A DNA stretch of 64,000 bases from Janibacter alkaliphilus (GCF_013408565.1 NZ_JACBZX010000001.1:1612001-1676000), one strand, 5' to 3'; positions 34,360 through 44,871 are shown, numbered from the stretch's first letter. Notes: generated from the sequence alone by a model not told the origin. Numbers and translations: made by a program.

Positions 34360-35888
34360 CCCCCGAGCTCGACCCCTTCATCGCCGGCCCGGCCCTGGTC
34401 CCGGCCGTCGCCGCCGTGCTCGTGCTGCTGCTCGACGCGCTGCTGCCCAGGGCACACCGGCTGCCGCTCATCGTCGGCGCCCTCGCGCTGGCCGGTGGCG
34501 CCCTCTCGGCCGTCGCGCTGCGGGTGCGTGCGGCATCCGGCGAGGTGCCGCAGACGCTGTGCTTCGAGGGTGACCGGGCGCTGACAGTGCCGCTGCCGAC
34601 CGGACCGCAGACCGGCACCTGTCTCATGCAGGTCAGCCCGAGCGACGCGCTGCTGCAGGCGGTGGCGCTGCTGGCGGGACTGGCCGTGCTCGTGCTGCTG
34701 CTCGGCGGCCGCGGCCCCGAGCGCAGCGATGGACGCGAGGCTGGTGGCGTCGATGGGGGCCACACGGCTGAAGGGAGCGGCAGCGTCAGCGCCGGGCGGG
34801 ACCCCGCGGTCGAGGCCGCGCTGCTGTTCGCCGCGGTCGCCGGAGCCGCCGCGCTGCCCGCGGCCGCCGACCTGGCCACCTGGCTGGTCACCCTCGAGCT
34901 GGCGACCCTGCCGATCGTCGGCCTCGTCGCCCTGCGCGGCGAGCGGCACGAGGGCGGGGCGATGCCGCTGCTGACCACCTCGCTGACCTCCTTCGCGCTG
35001 GCCGTCGTCGGCGCCGGGCTGTGGGTGACGGTGACCGGCAGCCTCCGCCTCGACGCTGCTGCCGCCTGGTCGGCGACCCAGGCCCCCGACGACGCCCGGA
35101 TCCTCGCCGCGGCCGCCGCCTTCCTCGTGGCGGGTGTCGCCTTCAAGCTCTCGCTCGTCCCCTTCCACGCCTGGACCCCGACCACCTACCCCAGCGCCGG
35201 CCCACGCCTCGCGCTGCTGCTGGCCACCGTCTCCACCGTCGCCGCGCTGGCGGCGCTGAGCGCCGTCGTCGAGGCGGCGGCCGCGGTGCTGCCGACGCTG
35301 CAGCCGGCCCTGGGCGTGCTGGCCGTCGCCTCCCTGCTCGTCGGCGCCGTGGTGGCGCTGCGGCAGCAGGACCCGGTCCGGCTGCTCGCCTGGTCCGGCA
35401 TCACCCAGGCCGGGTGGGTGGTCGCCCCGCTCGTCGCCGGTGACACCGCCGCCGCGACCGGCTACCTCGCGGTCTACGCGGTCGCCGCGCTCACCGCCCT
35501 CGCCGCGGTGTCGGCCCTCGGCCTGGCCGGTCGGGAGCTGGCGGAGCACCGCGGCCTGGCCCGCCGCGAACCCCTGGTGGCCGGATCGCTCGTGCTCGCC
35601 CTGCTCACCTTCGCCGGTCTGCCGCCCGGCATCGCCGGGCTCCTCGCAAAGGTCGCGGCGCTGCGACCGCTGGCGGCCGACGGACTGTGGTGGGTGGCGC
35701 TGCCCGCCGTCATCGCCGCGGTGGTCGCGCTGGCGGTCTACCTGCGCTGGGTGGCCTTGCTGCTGGCCCCTGAACGGGAGGAGCGCGAAGGGGAGCCGCA
35801 ACGCCTGCCGGCGGTGGTCGCCACCTGCGGCGGGGCGCTCCTCGTCGCGGCCACGGTCGCCCCGGCGCTGCTGCTGGGCGTGCTGTGA
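34356..35888 (+). CDS. nuoN: NADH-quinone oxidoreductase subunit N, second cluster
   Basis: This antiporter-like subunit has 510 residues. The pump lysine is present in VAFKLSLVPFHAWTP, but the NuoN hallmark that follows (DVYQGAP in the first operon) is TTYPSAGP here, so the region is diverged. A Gly/Ser/Glu-rich loop (GGRGPERSDGREAGG, about residues 116-150) is inserted between helices. ATG 34356 overlaps nuoM2. It ends the second nuo cluster; nuoD, E, F and G are absent from the window except for nuoG of operon 1. Confidence 0.88.
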   Translation: MTPELDPFIAGPALVPAVAAVLVLLLDALLPRAHRLPLIVGALALAGGALSAVALRVRAASGEVPQTLCFEGDRALTVPLPTGPQTGTCLMQVSPSDALLQAVALLAGLAVLVLLLGGRGPERSDGREAGGVDGGHTAEGSGSVSAGRDPAVEAALLFAAVAGAAALPAAADLATWLVTLELATLPIVGLVALRGERHEGGAMPLLTTSLTSFALAVVGAGLWVTVTGSLRLDAAAAWSATQAPDDARILAAAAAFLVAGVAFKLSLVPFHAWTPTTYPSAGPRLALLLATVSTVAALAALSAVVEAAAAVLPTLQPALGVLAVASLLVGAVVALRQQDPVRLLAWSGITQAGWVVAPLVAGDTAAATGYLAVYAVAALTALAAVSALGLAGRELAEHRGLARREPLVAGSLVLALLTFAGLPPGIAGLLAKVAALRPLAADGLWWVALPAVIAAVVALAVYLRWVALLLAPEREEREGEPQRLPAVVATCGGALLVAATVAPALLLGVL

Positions 35889-35981
35889 CCGCGTCGGCGC
35901 AGGCACCGAGCGGGAAGAGCCGGGCCCGGCAGTACGTTGGACGTAGCGGAACCTGAGCACCTGAGAGGACGTTGACCAGGT

Positions 35982-36842
35982 ATGCACAAGCACTACAACG
36001 GGCTGAAGACCGCGGCCCTCTTCGGCGGGATCTGGGCGCTGCTCCTCGGCGTGGGGGCGCTCGTCGGCAACGGCCGCTTCATCTGGCTCTTCGCCCTCTT
36101 CGGCCTGGCCACGACCGCCTACACCTACTGGAACTCGGCCAAGCTCTCGATCCGGGCGATGAAGGCGCAGCCGGTCACCCCGCAGGAGCAGCCGGCGATG
36201 TACCGGATCGTCGAGGAGCTGAGCCAGAAGGCGAACAAGCCGATGCCGCAGCTCTACGTCTCGCCGACCATGGCGCCGAACGCCTTCGCCACCGGCCGCA
36301 ACCCGGAGAACGCGGCGGTCTGCTGCACCCAGGGCATCCTCGAGCTGCTCGACGAGCGCGAGCTGCGCGGGGTGCTCGGCCACGAGCTCATGCACGTCTA
36401 CAACCGCGACATCCTCACCGGCTCGATCGCCGGCGCCATCGCCGGTGTCATCTCCTCGGTCGCCCAGATGGCGCTCTTCTTCGGCGGCAGCAGCGAGGAC
36501 CGGCCCAACCCGATCGCGCTCATCGCGATGGCGCTGCTGGCGCCCTTCGCCGCGATGATCATCCAGATGGCGATCAGCCGCACCCGGGAGTACGACGCCG
36601 ACGAGGACGGCGCGAGCCTGACCGGCGACCCGCTGGCGCTGGCCTCGGCGCTGCGCAAGCTCGAGCGCGGCACCCAGCAGGCGCCGCTGCGCCCGACCCC
36701 GCAGCTGGAGAACCAGGCGCACATGATGATCGCCAACCCCTTCCGGGCCGGCGACGTCAAGAAGTTCTTCTCCACCCACCCGCCGATGGACGAGCGGGTC
36801 GCCCGGCTGGAGCAGATGGCCTACGGCCACCGCCTCGGCTGA
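35982..36842 (+). CDS. htpX: Membrane zinc metalloprotease HtpX
   Basis: This stress-related inner-membrane M48 protease degrades misfolded membrane proteins. The 286-residue protein has two N-terminal membrane helices, the zinc motif HELMHVYN (residues 134-141), two further hydrophobic stretches, and the downstream zinc glutamate in SRTREYDADEDGA. The C-terminal FFSTHPPMDERVARLEQM is typical. ATG 35982 follows a GAGAGGAC-type ribosome site with a rather long spacing. The gene stands alone after the nuo2 cluster. Confidence 0.95.
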   Translation: MHKHYNGLKTAALFGGIWALLLGVGALVGNGRFIWLFALFGLATTAYTYWNSAKLSIRAMKAQPVTPQEQPAMYRIVEELSQKANKPMPQLYVSPTMAPNAFATGRNPENAAVCCTQGILELLDERELRGVLGHELMHVYNRDILTGSIAGAIAGVISSVAQMALFFGGSSEDRPNPIALIAMALLAPFAAMIIQMAISRTREYDADEDGASLTGDPLALASALRKLERGTQQAPLRPTPQLENQAHMMIANPFRAGDVKKFFSTHPPMDERVARLEQMAYGHRLG

Positions 36843-36911
36843 CGCGTCGGCCCCCTCGCCGGTCACCCCGACCTGCCCCGCCCGCCACTCCGGCGCACCC
36901 TGAAGAACCCG

Positions 36912-36959
36912 GCTACCACGCAGTAGGTGTCGTGATCACAGCACTTACTGCGTGGTAGC
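36912..36959. repeat. 48-bp near-perfect palindrome between htpX and pepN
   Basis: Arms GCTACCACGCAGTA (36912-36925) and TACTGCGTGGTAGC (36946-36959) are perfectly complementary. The central 20 bp continue the symmetry with three mismatched pairs around GTGATCAC (36932-36939). It is noticeably less GC-rich than its surroundings. It could be a terminator for htpX, a protein-binding site or a mobile palindromic element. Confidence 0.75.
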
Positions 36960-37060
36960 TCGCGCTGCAGGGACGTTGCGGGGGGCTGGGGGGCGGCGTA
37001 TGGGCGGCGAGCGCGGGGCTCGAAGGGAGGATCCGCGCCACCTTTGACACGATGAGGGGC

Positions 37061-39532
<2,472 letters not shown>

Positions 39533-39546
39533 CCCCCCTTCTCCGC

Positions 39547-39720
39547 AACTGCCCGGGCAGTTGGCGACTGCCGGTGATTTGCCCGGGCAGTTGCGGAGGG
39601 TCGGGCGAGTTTGCCCGGGCAGTTGGCGACTACCGGTGAATTTGCCCGGGCAGTTGCGGACTACCGGTGATTTGCCCGGGCAGTTGCGGAGGGTGGCGCG
39701 AATTTGCCCGGGCAGTTGCG
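39547..39720. repeat. Six-unit array of GCCCGGGCAGTT palindromes, ~31-bp period
   Basis: GCCCGGGCAGTT begins at 39551, 39581, 39613, 39644, 39674 and 39706, that is, at intervals of 30-32 bp. Most units are TTGCCCGGGCAGTTGCG and the first is the perfect palindrome AACTGCCCGGGCAGTT. Spacers are short and partly related (for example CTACCGGTGA in two). The array fills the gap between convergent pepN and the quinone oxidoreductase. Confidence 0.9.
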
Positions 39721-39734
39721 GATGGGGGGGAGGG

Positions 39735-40730
39735 TCAGTCGGCGGTGATGACCATGCGGCCGGTGGTGCCGCCGCTGGCCAGCGCGGTCAGCGCCCGCGG
39801 CACCTCTCCGAAGGGGAGCTGCTCGCCGAGCAGCGGCGCGATCTGCCCCACGTCGGCCAGGCGCACCAGGTCCTCGTGGCACTCGCCCACGACCTCCGGC
39901 GCGCGGGTGCGGTAGAGGTTGAGGTGCAGCCCGAGGATGCCGTAGTTCTTCACCATCGCGTGGTTGAGCCGGGCCTCGCTGATCCGGCCCCCGGCGAAGC
40001 CGACGACGACGATCCGCCCCTCGAAGGCGATGCACCTCGTGCTCTGGTCGTAGGCCGGTCCGCCGACCGAGTCGTAGACGACATCCGCCCCGTGCCCCTC
40101 GGTGATCTCCTTGACCCGCGTGACGAGGTCCTCCTCGCGGCGGTCGATGACCACGTCGCAGCCGAGCTCGCGGGCGATCGCCACCTTGTCTGAGCCGCCG
40201 ACGACCCCGATGACGTGCGCCCCGGCGGCCCGACCGAGCTGGACGGCGGCCGAGCCGACCCCACCGGAGGCGGCGTGCACGAGCAGGTGCTCGCCGGCCT
40301 GCAGGTGCGCGCGACGGTGCAGCCCGAGCCAGCCGGTGTGATAGCTCACCAGCAGCGCCGCCGCCGCGGCGTCGTCCAGCCCCTCCGGCGCGGCGAAGGT
40401 GGCGACCGCCTCGAGCAGGCATTCCTGCGCGAACCCTCCGTGCGGCAGCGCGGTCGCCCCGAGCACCCGGTCGCCGACCGCGACGTGGTCGACGTCCGGC
40501 CCGGTGGCCGTCACTCGTCCGCAGACCTCCAGACCGGGGGAGAAGGGGAGGTCCGGGCGCACCTGGTACTCGCCGCGGCAGAGCAGCACGTCGGCGAAGT
40601 TGACCGCCGTCGCCGACACCGCGACCCGCACCTGGCCCGGGCCCGGCTCGGGCACGGCGACGTCCTGGGCCAGGGCGAGCACCTCGTCCGGCTCGCCGTG
40701 AGCGGTGACCTGCCAGGCGCGCATCGTCAT
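39735..40730 (-). CDS. NADPH:quinone oxidoreductase-type MDR protein
   Basis: This 331-residue zinc-independent medium-chain dehydrogenase/reductase has an N-terminal GroES-like fold (ATAVNFADVLLCRGEYQ), then the NADPH-binding Rossmann fold HAASGGVGSAAVQLGRAAGA, and RTRAPEVVGECHEDL. The ATG at 40730 lies 7 nt after a TAGCCT -10, so the mRNA may be leaderless. Substrate is unknown; family members reduce quinones or 2-enoyl compounds. It is divergent from the MGMT operon. Confidence 0.87.
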   Translation of the reverse strand: MTMRAWQVTAHGEPDEVLALAQDVAVPEPGPGQVRVAVSATAVNFADVLLCRGEYQVRPDLPFSPGLEVCGRVTATGPDVDHVAVGDRVLGATALPHGGFAQECLLEAVATFAAPEGLDDAAAAALLVSYHTGWLGLHRRAHLQAGEHLLVHAASGGVGSAAVQLGRAAGAHVIGVVGGSDKVAIARELGCDVVIDRREEDLVTRVKEITEGHGADVVYDSVGGPAYDQSTRCIAFEGRIVVVGFAGGRISEARLNHAMVKNYGILGLHLNLYRTRAPEVVGECHEDLVRLADVGQIAPLLGEQLPFGEVPRALTALASGGTTGRMVITAD

Positions 40731-40737
40731 GAGCGAG

Positions 40738-40743
40738 AGGCTA
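40738..40743 (-). promoter_or_regulatory. -10 element of the quinone oxidoreductase gene
   Basis: TAGCCT on the minus strand is followed by 7 nt and ATG 40730. No ribosome-binding site is evident, consistent with leaderless translation. Confidence 0.55.
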
Positions 40744-40750
40744 GCCGCCG

Positions 40751-40799
40751 GGGTCGAGGTGATACCCGCCTCGTCCTGCGGCGTGGATCACCTCGACCC
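40751..40799. repeat. GGGTCGAGGTGAT hairpin, variant of the palindromic repeat
   Basis: Perfect 13-bp arms GGGTCGAGGTGAT (40751-40763) and ATCACCTCGACCC (40787-40799) enclose 23 nt. A GC-rich CGCGACGGCAGGCGCGTCG stretch follows. The layout resembles the GGTGGAGGTGATG repeats at 19.8 and 34.1 kb with a G-to-C change. Here it lies in a divergent promoter region. Confidence 0.7.
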
Positions 40800-40862
40800 G
40801 CGCGCGACGGCAGGCGCGTCGTCTCGATCTCACAGATCCGTCGGCCGCGGCGTCCTCAGGGC

Positions 40863-41390
40863 ATGATCGACACCGTGGACACCCCGACCACCCGGCACAC
40901 CGTCGCCAGCACCACCCTCGGCGACCTGACCCTCGTCCTCGACGGGGACGCGCTGACCGGCATCTACTTCCCCGGCCACTGGACCCGCCCCGAGCGGGCC
41001 GAGGCCGGCCGCCAGACCGACCTGGCCGACGACCCGCTGGCCACCGAGGTCCGCGACCAGCTGGTCGCCTACCTCGCCGGCGAGCGGACCACCTTCGACC
41101 TGCCGCTGCGCCTGGACGGCCCGGCGCTGCACCAGGCGGTGTGGACCCGCCTGCAGCAGATCCCCTATGGCGAGACGACGACCTACGGCGCGCTCGCCGA
41201 GGAGCTCGGTGCCGCGCCGCAGGCCGTCGGTCAGGCGGTCGGGGCCAACCCGGTCTCGGTCGTCGTGCCCTGCCACCGGGTGCTCGGCGCCGACGGCTCG
41301 CTCACCGGCTACGCCGGCGGCCTGGAGCGCAAGCGCGCGCTGCTGACCCTCGAGGAGCCGGCGGCCACCGACCGTGGCGCCCTCTTCTGA
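40863..41390 (+). CDS. ogt: Methylated-DNA-protein-cysteine methyltransferase
   Basis: This suicide enzyme removes O6-alkyl groups from guanine in DNA. It has 175 residues; the acceptor is Cys 137 in VVVPCHRVLG. The upstream helix-turn-helix and arginine finger region GETTTYGALAEELGAAPQAV is normal, and GSLTGYAGGLERKRALL closes the fold. It is 8 bp upstream of a sigma-factor gene, which in turn overlaps a second MGMT gene, so the three are probably one alkylation-repair operon. Confidence 0.94.
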   Translation: MIDTVDTPTTRHTVASTTLGDLTLVLDGDALTGIYFPGHWTRPERAEAGRQTDLADDPLATEVRDQLVAYLAGERTTFDLPLRLDGPALHQAVWTRLQQIPYGETTTYGALAEELGAAPQAVGQAVGANPVSVVVPCHRVLGADGSLTGYAGGLERKRALLTLEEPAATDRGALF

Positions 41391-41398
41391 GGACGCTG

Positions 41399-41908
41399 AT
41401 GAGCCTGGCCCCCTTCGAGCAGGTCGTCGACGACCACGGCGCCCGCGTGCTGCGGCTGTGCCGCGGGATGGTGGGCCCGGACGAGGCCGACGACGCGTGG
41501 AGCGAGACCTTCCTCAAGGCGCTGCGCGCCTGGCCCGACCTGCCCGACGACCTCGACCCCGAGGCTTGGCTGGTCACCGTGGCCCGACGCACCTGCCTGG
41601 ACGTGCTGCGCGCCCGCGGCCGCCGGGCCCTGCCCACCGACGAGCTCCCCGAGCGGGCGACCGGGCCGACCGGGCCGACCGAGACCGCCGGGACCAGCGA
41701 GAGCCCCGAGACCATCCTGACCAGCGAGAGCGGGGTCTGGGCCCACGTGGCCGCGCTCCCGCGCAAGCAGCGCGAGGTGGTCACCTACCGCTACCTCGGC
41801 GGGCTCGGCTACGGCCACATCGTCGAGCTCGTCGGTGGCACCGAGGCGGCGGCCAGACGAGCCGCCGCCGACGGACTGAAGACCTTGCGGCAGAAAGAGA
41901 TCCGATGA
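41399..41908 (+). CDS. ECF-type RNA polymerase sigma factor
   Basis: This 169-residue sigma-70 family protein has region 2 (LAPFEQVVDDHGARVLRLCR, ADDAWSETFLKALRAWPDL) and region 4 (ALPRKQREVVTYRYLGGLGYGHIVELVGGTEAA). A Thr/Gly/Glu-rich linker joins the two. No anti-sigma gene with a membrane helix is adjacent. It lies between two MGMT genes and overlaps the second by 4 bp. That suggests it directs a DNA-alkylation response or is itself controlled by an MGMT partner. This is inference. Confidence 0.88.
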   Translation: MSLAPFEQVVDDHGARVLRLCRGMVGPDEADDAWSETFLKALRAWPDLPDDLDPEAWLVTVARRTCLDVLRARGRRALPTDELPERATGPTGPTETAGTSESPETILTSESGVWAHVAALPRKQREVVTYRYLGGLGYGHIVELVGGTEAAARRAAADGLKTLRQKEIR

Positions 41909-42537
41909 ACCAGCAGCACACCGACCCGACCCCGCGTACCGACCTGACCCCGCGCGACGACCTCGCCCCGCGCGACGAGCTCACCCGGCTGCGCGCCGAC
42001 CTGGCCCGCCGCGCCGAGGCCAGCGGCGACCTCGACATCAGCTACCGCGAGGTGGACGGCCCGCTCGGTCGCCTGCTCGTGGCAGCCACCCCGACGGGCC
42101 TGCTGCGGGTCGCCTTCCCCGGCGAAGGGGTGGACGCGGTCCTGACCGACCTCGCCGCCCGGGTGAGCCCACGCATCCTCGCCGGCGGCCGCCGGCTGGA
42201 CGAGCCCGCCCGCGAGCTGGAGGAGTACCTCGACGGGCGTCGACGCTCCTTCGACCTGCCGCTCGACCTCAGCCTGCTGCACGGCTTCCGCCGCGAGGTG
42301 GTGGCCTCGGCGCTGCCGCGGATCCGCTACGGGCAGACCGCCTCCTACGCGCAGGTGGCCGCGCTGGCCGACCGGCCCCGGGCGGTCCGTGCAGTGGGCA
42401 CCGCGTGCGCGCGCAACCCGCTGCCGCTGGTGCTGCCCTGCCACCGGGTGGTGCGCAGCGACGGCACCCCCGGTGCCTACCGTGGCGGCCCGGAGGCCAA
42501 GCGGCAGCTGCTCGACCTGGAGGCGGCCGCGGGGTAG
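41905..42537 (+). CDS. ogt: Methylated-DNA-protein-cysteine methyltransferase, long form
   Basis: This second MGMT has 210 residues with the acceptor Cys 179 in LVLPCHRVVRSDG and RYGQTASYAQVAALADRPRAV upstream. It has a charged N-terminal extension of about 45 residues with repeats of TPRTDL, TPRDDL and APRDEL, then LTRLRADLARRAEASG, which is absent from the first MGMT. The extension could contact the sigma factor encoded just upstream with an ATGA overlap. It is not a simple duplicate of the first MGMT, since sequence identity outside the core is low. Confidence 0.92.
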   Translation: MNQQHTDPTPRTDLTPRDDLAPRDELTRLRADLARRAEASGDLDISYREVDGPLGRLLVAATPTGLLRVAFPGEGVDAVLTDLAARVSPRILAGGRRLDEPARELEEYLDGRRRSFDLPLDLSLLHGFRREVVASALPRIRYGQTASYAQVAALADRPRAVRAVGTACARNPLPLVLPCHRVVRSDGTPGAYRGGPEAKRQLLDLEAAAG

Positions 42538-42550
42538 CGCGCCCCGGCCA

Positions 42551-42576
42551 CCGACCGCGACGTCGGCGACGGTCGG
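42551..42576. terminator. Short hairpin between convergent genes
   Basis: CCGACCG (42551-42557) and CGGTCGG (42570-42576) form a 7-bp stem with a 12-nt loop. It lies in the 40-bp gap between the MGMT stop and the enoyl-CoA hydratase stop. It is a modest candidate for a bidirectional terminator. Confidence 0.45.
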
Positions 42577-42577
42577 C

Positions 42578-43396
42578 TCAGCGGAAGACCGGCGGCCGCT
42601 TCTCGACGAAGGCGCGCACGGCCTCGACGTGGTCCTCGCTGAGCCCGCACTCCTTGTGCCGCTGCACCTCTCGCTCCATGGACTCCTCCAGGCTCAGCCC
42701 GGGCGCGTCGACGAGGTTGCGCTTGATGTGGCCCAGCGCCGGCCGCGGCCCGGCCGCCAGTCGCGCGGCGAGGTCGTGCGCGGCACCGGCCAGCTCGTCC
42801 TCCGCGACGAGCTGGTTGACCAGGCCCAGCTCGAGGCAGCGCTGCCCGTCCAGCCGTGGGTTGAGCAGCAGCAGCTCACGGGCCACCGCGGGGCCGACCA
42901 GCCGGTCCAGCAGCCAGGCCACCCCGTAGTCGCCGGAGAGCCCCACGGTGGCGAAGGCGGTGGCCACGACGGTCCGCGGGGTGCCGATCCGCAGGTCGGC
43001 GGCCAGGGCGAGCCCGAGGCCGGCGCCGGCGGCAGCGCCGGGCAGGGCGGCGACGACCGGCTGGGGGAGGGTGTGGATCCGGCTGACCGTCGCCCGCTGC
43101 TGGGCGACCTGCAGCGCCACCGCGTCGGGGTCGACCTCGGTGGCGCCGCCCCCTTCGCCCCCGTCCTCGTCGAACTGCTGGACGTCGCCGCCGGCGCAGA
43201 AGGCGCGCCCGGCCCCGGTGAGCACGACCGCCCCCACCGTGTCGTCGCCGGCGGCCTGCTCGAGGTGCTCGGCGAGGCCCTCGACCATCTCGCGGGACAT
43301 GGCGTTGCGCCGCTCCGGACGGTTCAGGGTGATCGTCAGCACCCCGTCGCGCCGGTCGGTCAGGACGTGCTCGGTGGGGCTGGTCGTCTCGCTCAC
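42578..43396 (-). CDS. Enoyl-CoA hydratase/isomerase
   Basis: This 272-residue crotonase-fold protein is expected to hydrate 2-enoyl-CoA. Oxyanion-hole segments are LTGAGRAFCAGGDVQQF and LPGAAAGAGLGLALAADLRI. The insert GGDVQQFDEDGGEGGG is loop-like. The GTG at 43396 has a GAGGGAG ribosome site. A TGAA-N6-TTCA inverted repeat lies about 20-33 bp upstream, tying it to the nearby acyl-CoA genes. The MFS gene upstream is in the same direction, 48 bp away. Confidence 0.9.
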   Translation of the reverse strand: MSETTSPTEHVLTDRRDGVLTITLNRPERRNAMSREMVEGLAEHLEQAAGDDTVGAVVLTGAGRAFCAGGDVQQFDEDGGEGGGATEVDPDAVALQVAQQRATVSRIHTLPQPVVAALPGAAAGAGLGLALAADLRIGTPRTVVATAFATVGLSGDYGVAWLLDRLVGPAVARELLLLNPRLDGQRCLELGLVNQLVAEDELAGAAHDLAARLAAGPRPALGHIKRNLVDAPGLSLEESMEREVQRHKECGLSEDHVEAVRAFVEKRPPVFR

Positions 43397-43415
43397 GTCG
43401 CTCCCTCGTAAAAGA

Positions 43416-43429
43416 TGAATCTGGGTTCA
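43416..43429. promoter_or_regulatory. TGAA-N6-TTCA operator upstream of the enoyl-CoA hydratase
   Basis: TGAATCTGGGTTCA is a perfect 4+4 inverted repeat with a 6-bp centre, 20 bp before the GTG start. It matches sites at 44818, 52958 and, with one mismatch, 49503. Confidence 0.65.
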
Positions 43430-43443
43430 GGTAGGACGCTAGG

Positions 43444-44793
43444 TCAGCCGGTGGGGGCGGTCAAGGCCCGGCGGCTCGGCCCGACGAAGCTCAGCGCTCC
43501 CAGCGCCGGGATGATCGCGAGCACGAGCAGCGAGCCGGTGGTGCCGATCTGGCTGGTCAGCCCGCCGACGACGGCAGCACCGAGGCTGCCGCCGGCGAGG
43601 AAGAAGAGGGTCATCAGCCCCAGCGCCCCGCCGCGGGTGCGGGCCGGGACGGCGTCGGCGATGAGCCCGCTCATCGCCGGCTGGCCCAGGCCGAAGGAGA
43701 GCATCAGGGTCAGCGTGGCCAGCACCAGCGGCGGTGCCGAGACCGCGGCGGCGCCGACCGCCGCCAGGCACAGCGCGAGGGTGGAGCCGGTGAGCGCGAC
43801 GAGCTGGCTGCGCACCAGCCCGAAGCGGGCCAGCATCGGCGAGGTGATCCGGGAGGCGACCAGGCCCAGCACGGCGCTGGGCACGAGGATGAGCCCGATC
43901 TGCACCCCGCTCCAGCCCGCGTCGGCCAGCCGGGTGGGGATGGCCACGAGCATGCCGAACCAGGCCGAGCTGAGGCTCACCGCGGTGAAGAGGCTGCGTC
44001 GGGCGGTCGGGTGGGTGACCATCGCCGCGGTGATGATGCCCTCCGGCCGCCAGCGCGAGCGCGCCACCGCCCACGGGGCGGCGATCAGCAGCGCGACCAG
44101 GCCGGCCACGGCGATCGTCGGCCCGAGGGTGGCGAACTGCAGCGCGAGGATGGCGCCGCTGGCGGCGATCCCGACCAGCGCCGCCCCGGGCAGGTCCAGC
44201 CGGGCGTCCGGCTCCGGGGTGCTGGGCAGGGCGCTCCAGACCACCGGCAGCACGAGCAGCGAGGCCACCGGGATGGCCACCACCGGCCGCCAGCCCAGCG
44301 GTCCGACGATCATCGCGCCGATCACTGGCCCCAGGGCGTTGACCGTCGCGCCGACCCCGGAGTAGGTGGCCATCGCCCGGTCCCGGCCGGCCCCGGCGAA
44401 GCGGGAGTGCACCGCCGCCAGGGTGAGCGCGGGGATCGCCGAGGCGCCCAGGCCCTGCACCACCCGGGCGGCGATGAGCGCCGGCAGCGAGTCCACGGTG
44501 GCGCCGACGCTGGCGGCGACCACCATGACGACGAGGCCGGTGACCAGCGGGCGACGGATGCCGTAGATGTCGCCGAGACGTCCCATCACCGCGCTGCCGA
44601 CGGCCAGGCTGAGCGCGTAGGCGCTCACCACGAGCGCGGCCCGCCCCGGGGTGGCGTCGAGGCTGTCGGCGAGCACCGGCAGCGAGACCGCCACGGCGGC
44701 GCTGCCCAGGCCGGTCACCCCGAAGAGGGCGGCCAGCGCCGCGGCCACGCCCTGCCCCGGCGCAGCCGGTGGCGGGTCGGTCGGTGCGCTCAC
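43444..44793 (-). CDS. MFS transporter (DHA2-like)
   Basis: This major facilitator has 449 residues with twelve or more hydrophobic segments. The loop 2-3 motif [13 protein letters not shown] is conserved, and the [20 protein letters not shown] helix is typical of DHA-type exporters. The start is GTG 44793. It is divergent from the HAD-ACAD-kinase operon and shares its operator region, so it may import or export a related hydroxy or fatty acid. Substrate is unknown. Confidence 0.87.
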   Translation of the reverse strand: MSAPTDPPPAAPGQGVAAALAALFGVTGLGSAAVAVSLPVLADSLDATPGRAALVVSAYALSLAVGSAVMGRLGDIYGIRRPLVTGLVVMVVAASVGATVDSLPALIAARVVQGLGASAIPALTLAAVHSRFAGAGRDRAMATYSGVGATVNALGPVIGAMIVGPLGWRPVVAIPVASLLVLPVVWSALPSTPEPDARLDLPGAALVGIAASGAILALQFATLGPTIAVAGLVALLIAAPWAVARSRWRPEGIITAAMVTHPTARRSLFTAVSLSSAWFGMLVAIPTRLADAGWSGVQIGLILVPSAVLGLVASRITSPMLARFGLVRSQLVALTGSTLALCLAAVGAAAVSAPPLVLATLTLMLSFGLGQPAMSGLIADAVPARTRGGALGLMTLFFLAGGSLGAAVVGGLTSQIGTTGSLLVLAIIPALGALSFVGPSRRALTAPTG

Positions 44794-44809
44794 TGAGCCT
44801 CGCCCTCGC

Positions 44810-44839
44810 CTTGAATCTGAATCAGCATTCAAGTATACC
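44810..44839. promoter_or_regulatory. Shared operator and HAD-operon promoter
   Basis: TTGAAT (44811-44816) and TATACC (44834-44839) are 17 bp apart and form a plus-strand promoter. Its spacer holds TGAATCAGCATTCA (44818-44831). The larger frame CTTGAAT...ATTCAAG (44810-44833) is also symmetric. A repressor here would block both the MFS gene and the HAD operon. Confidence 0.75.
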
Positions 44840-44871
44840 TGTCCACGACGAGGTGGGAAGGGTGGTGGGCG

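Noticed and set aside
34188..36866. An 892-codon minus-strand open frame opposite nuoN2 and htpX
   Set aside because: Both sense genes are well conserved; the antisense product is repetitive and lacks domains.
39547..39720. CRISPR array
   Set aside because: The repeated core is short and palindromic, spacers are only about 15-20 bp and partly alike, and there are no cas genes in the window.
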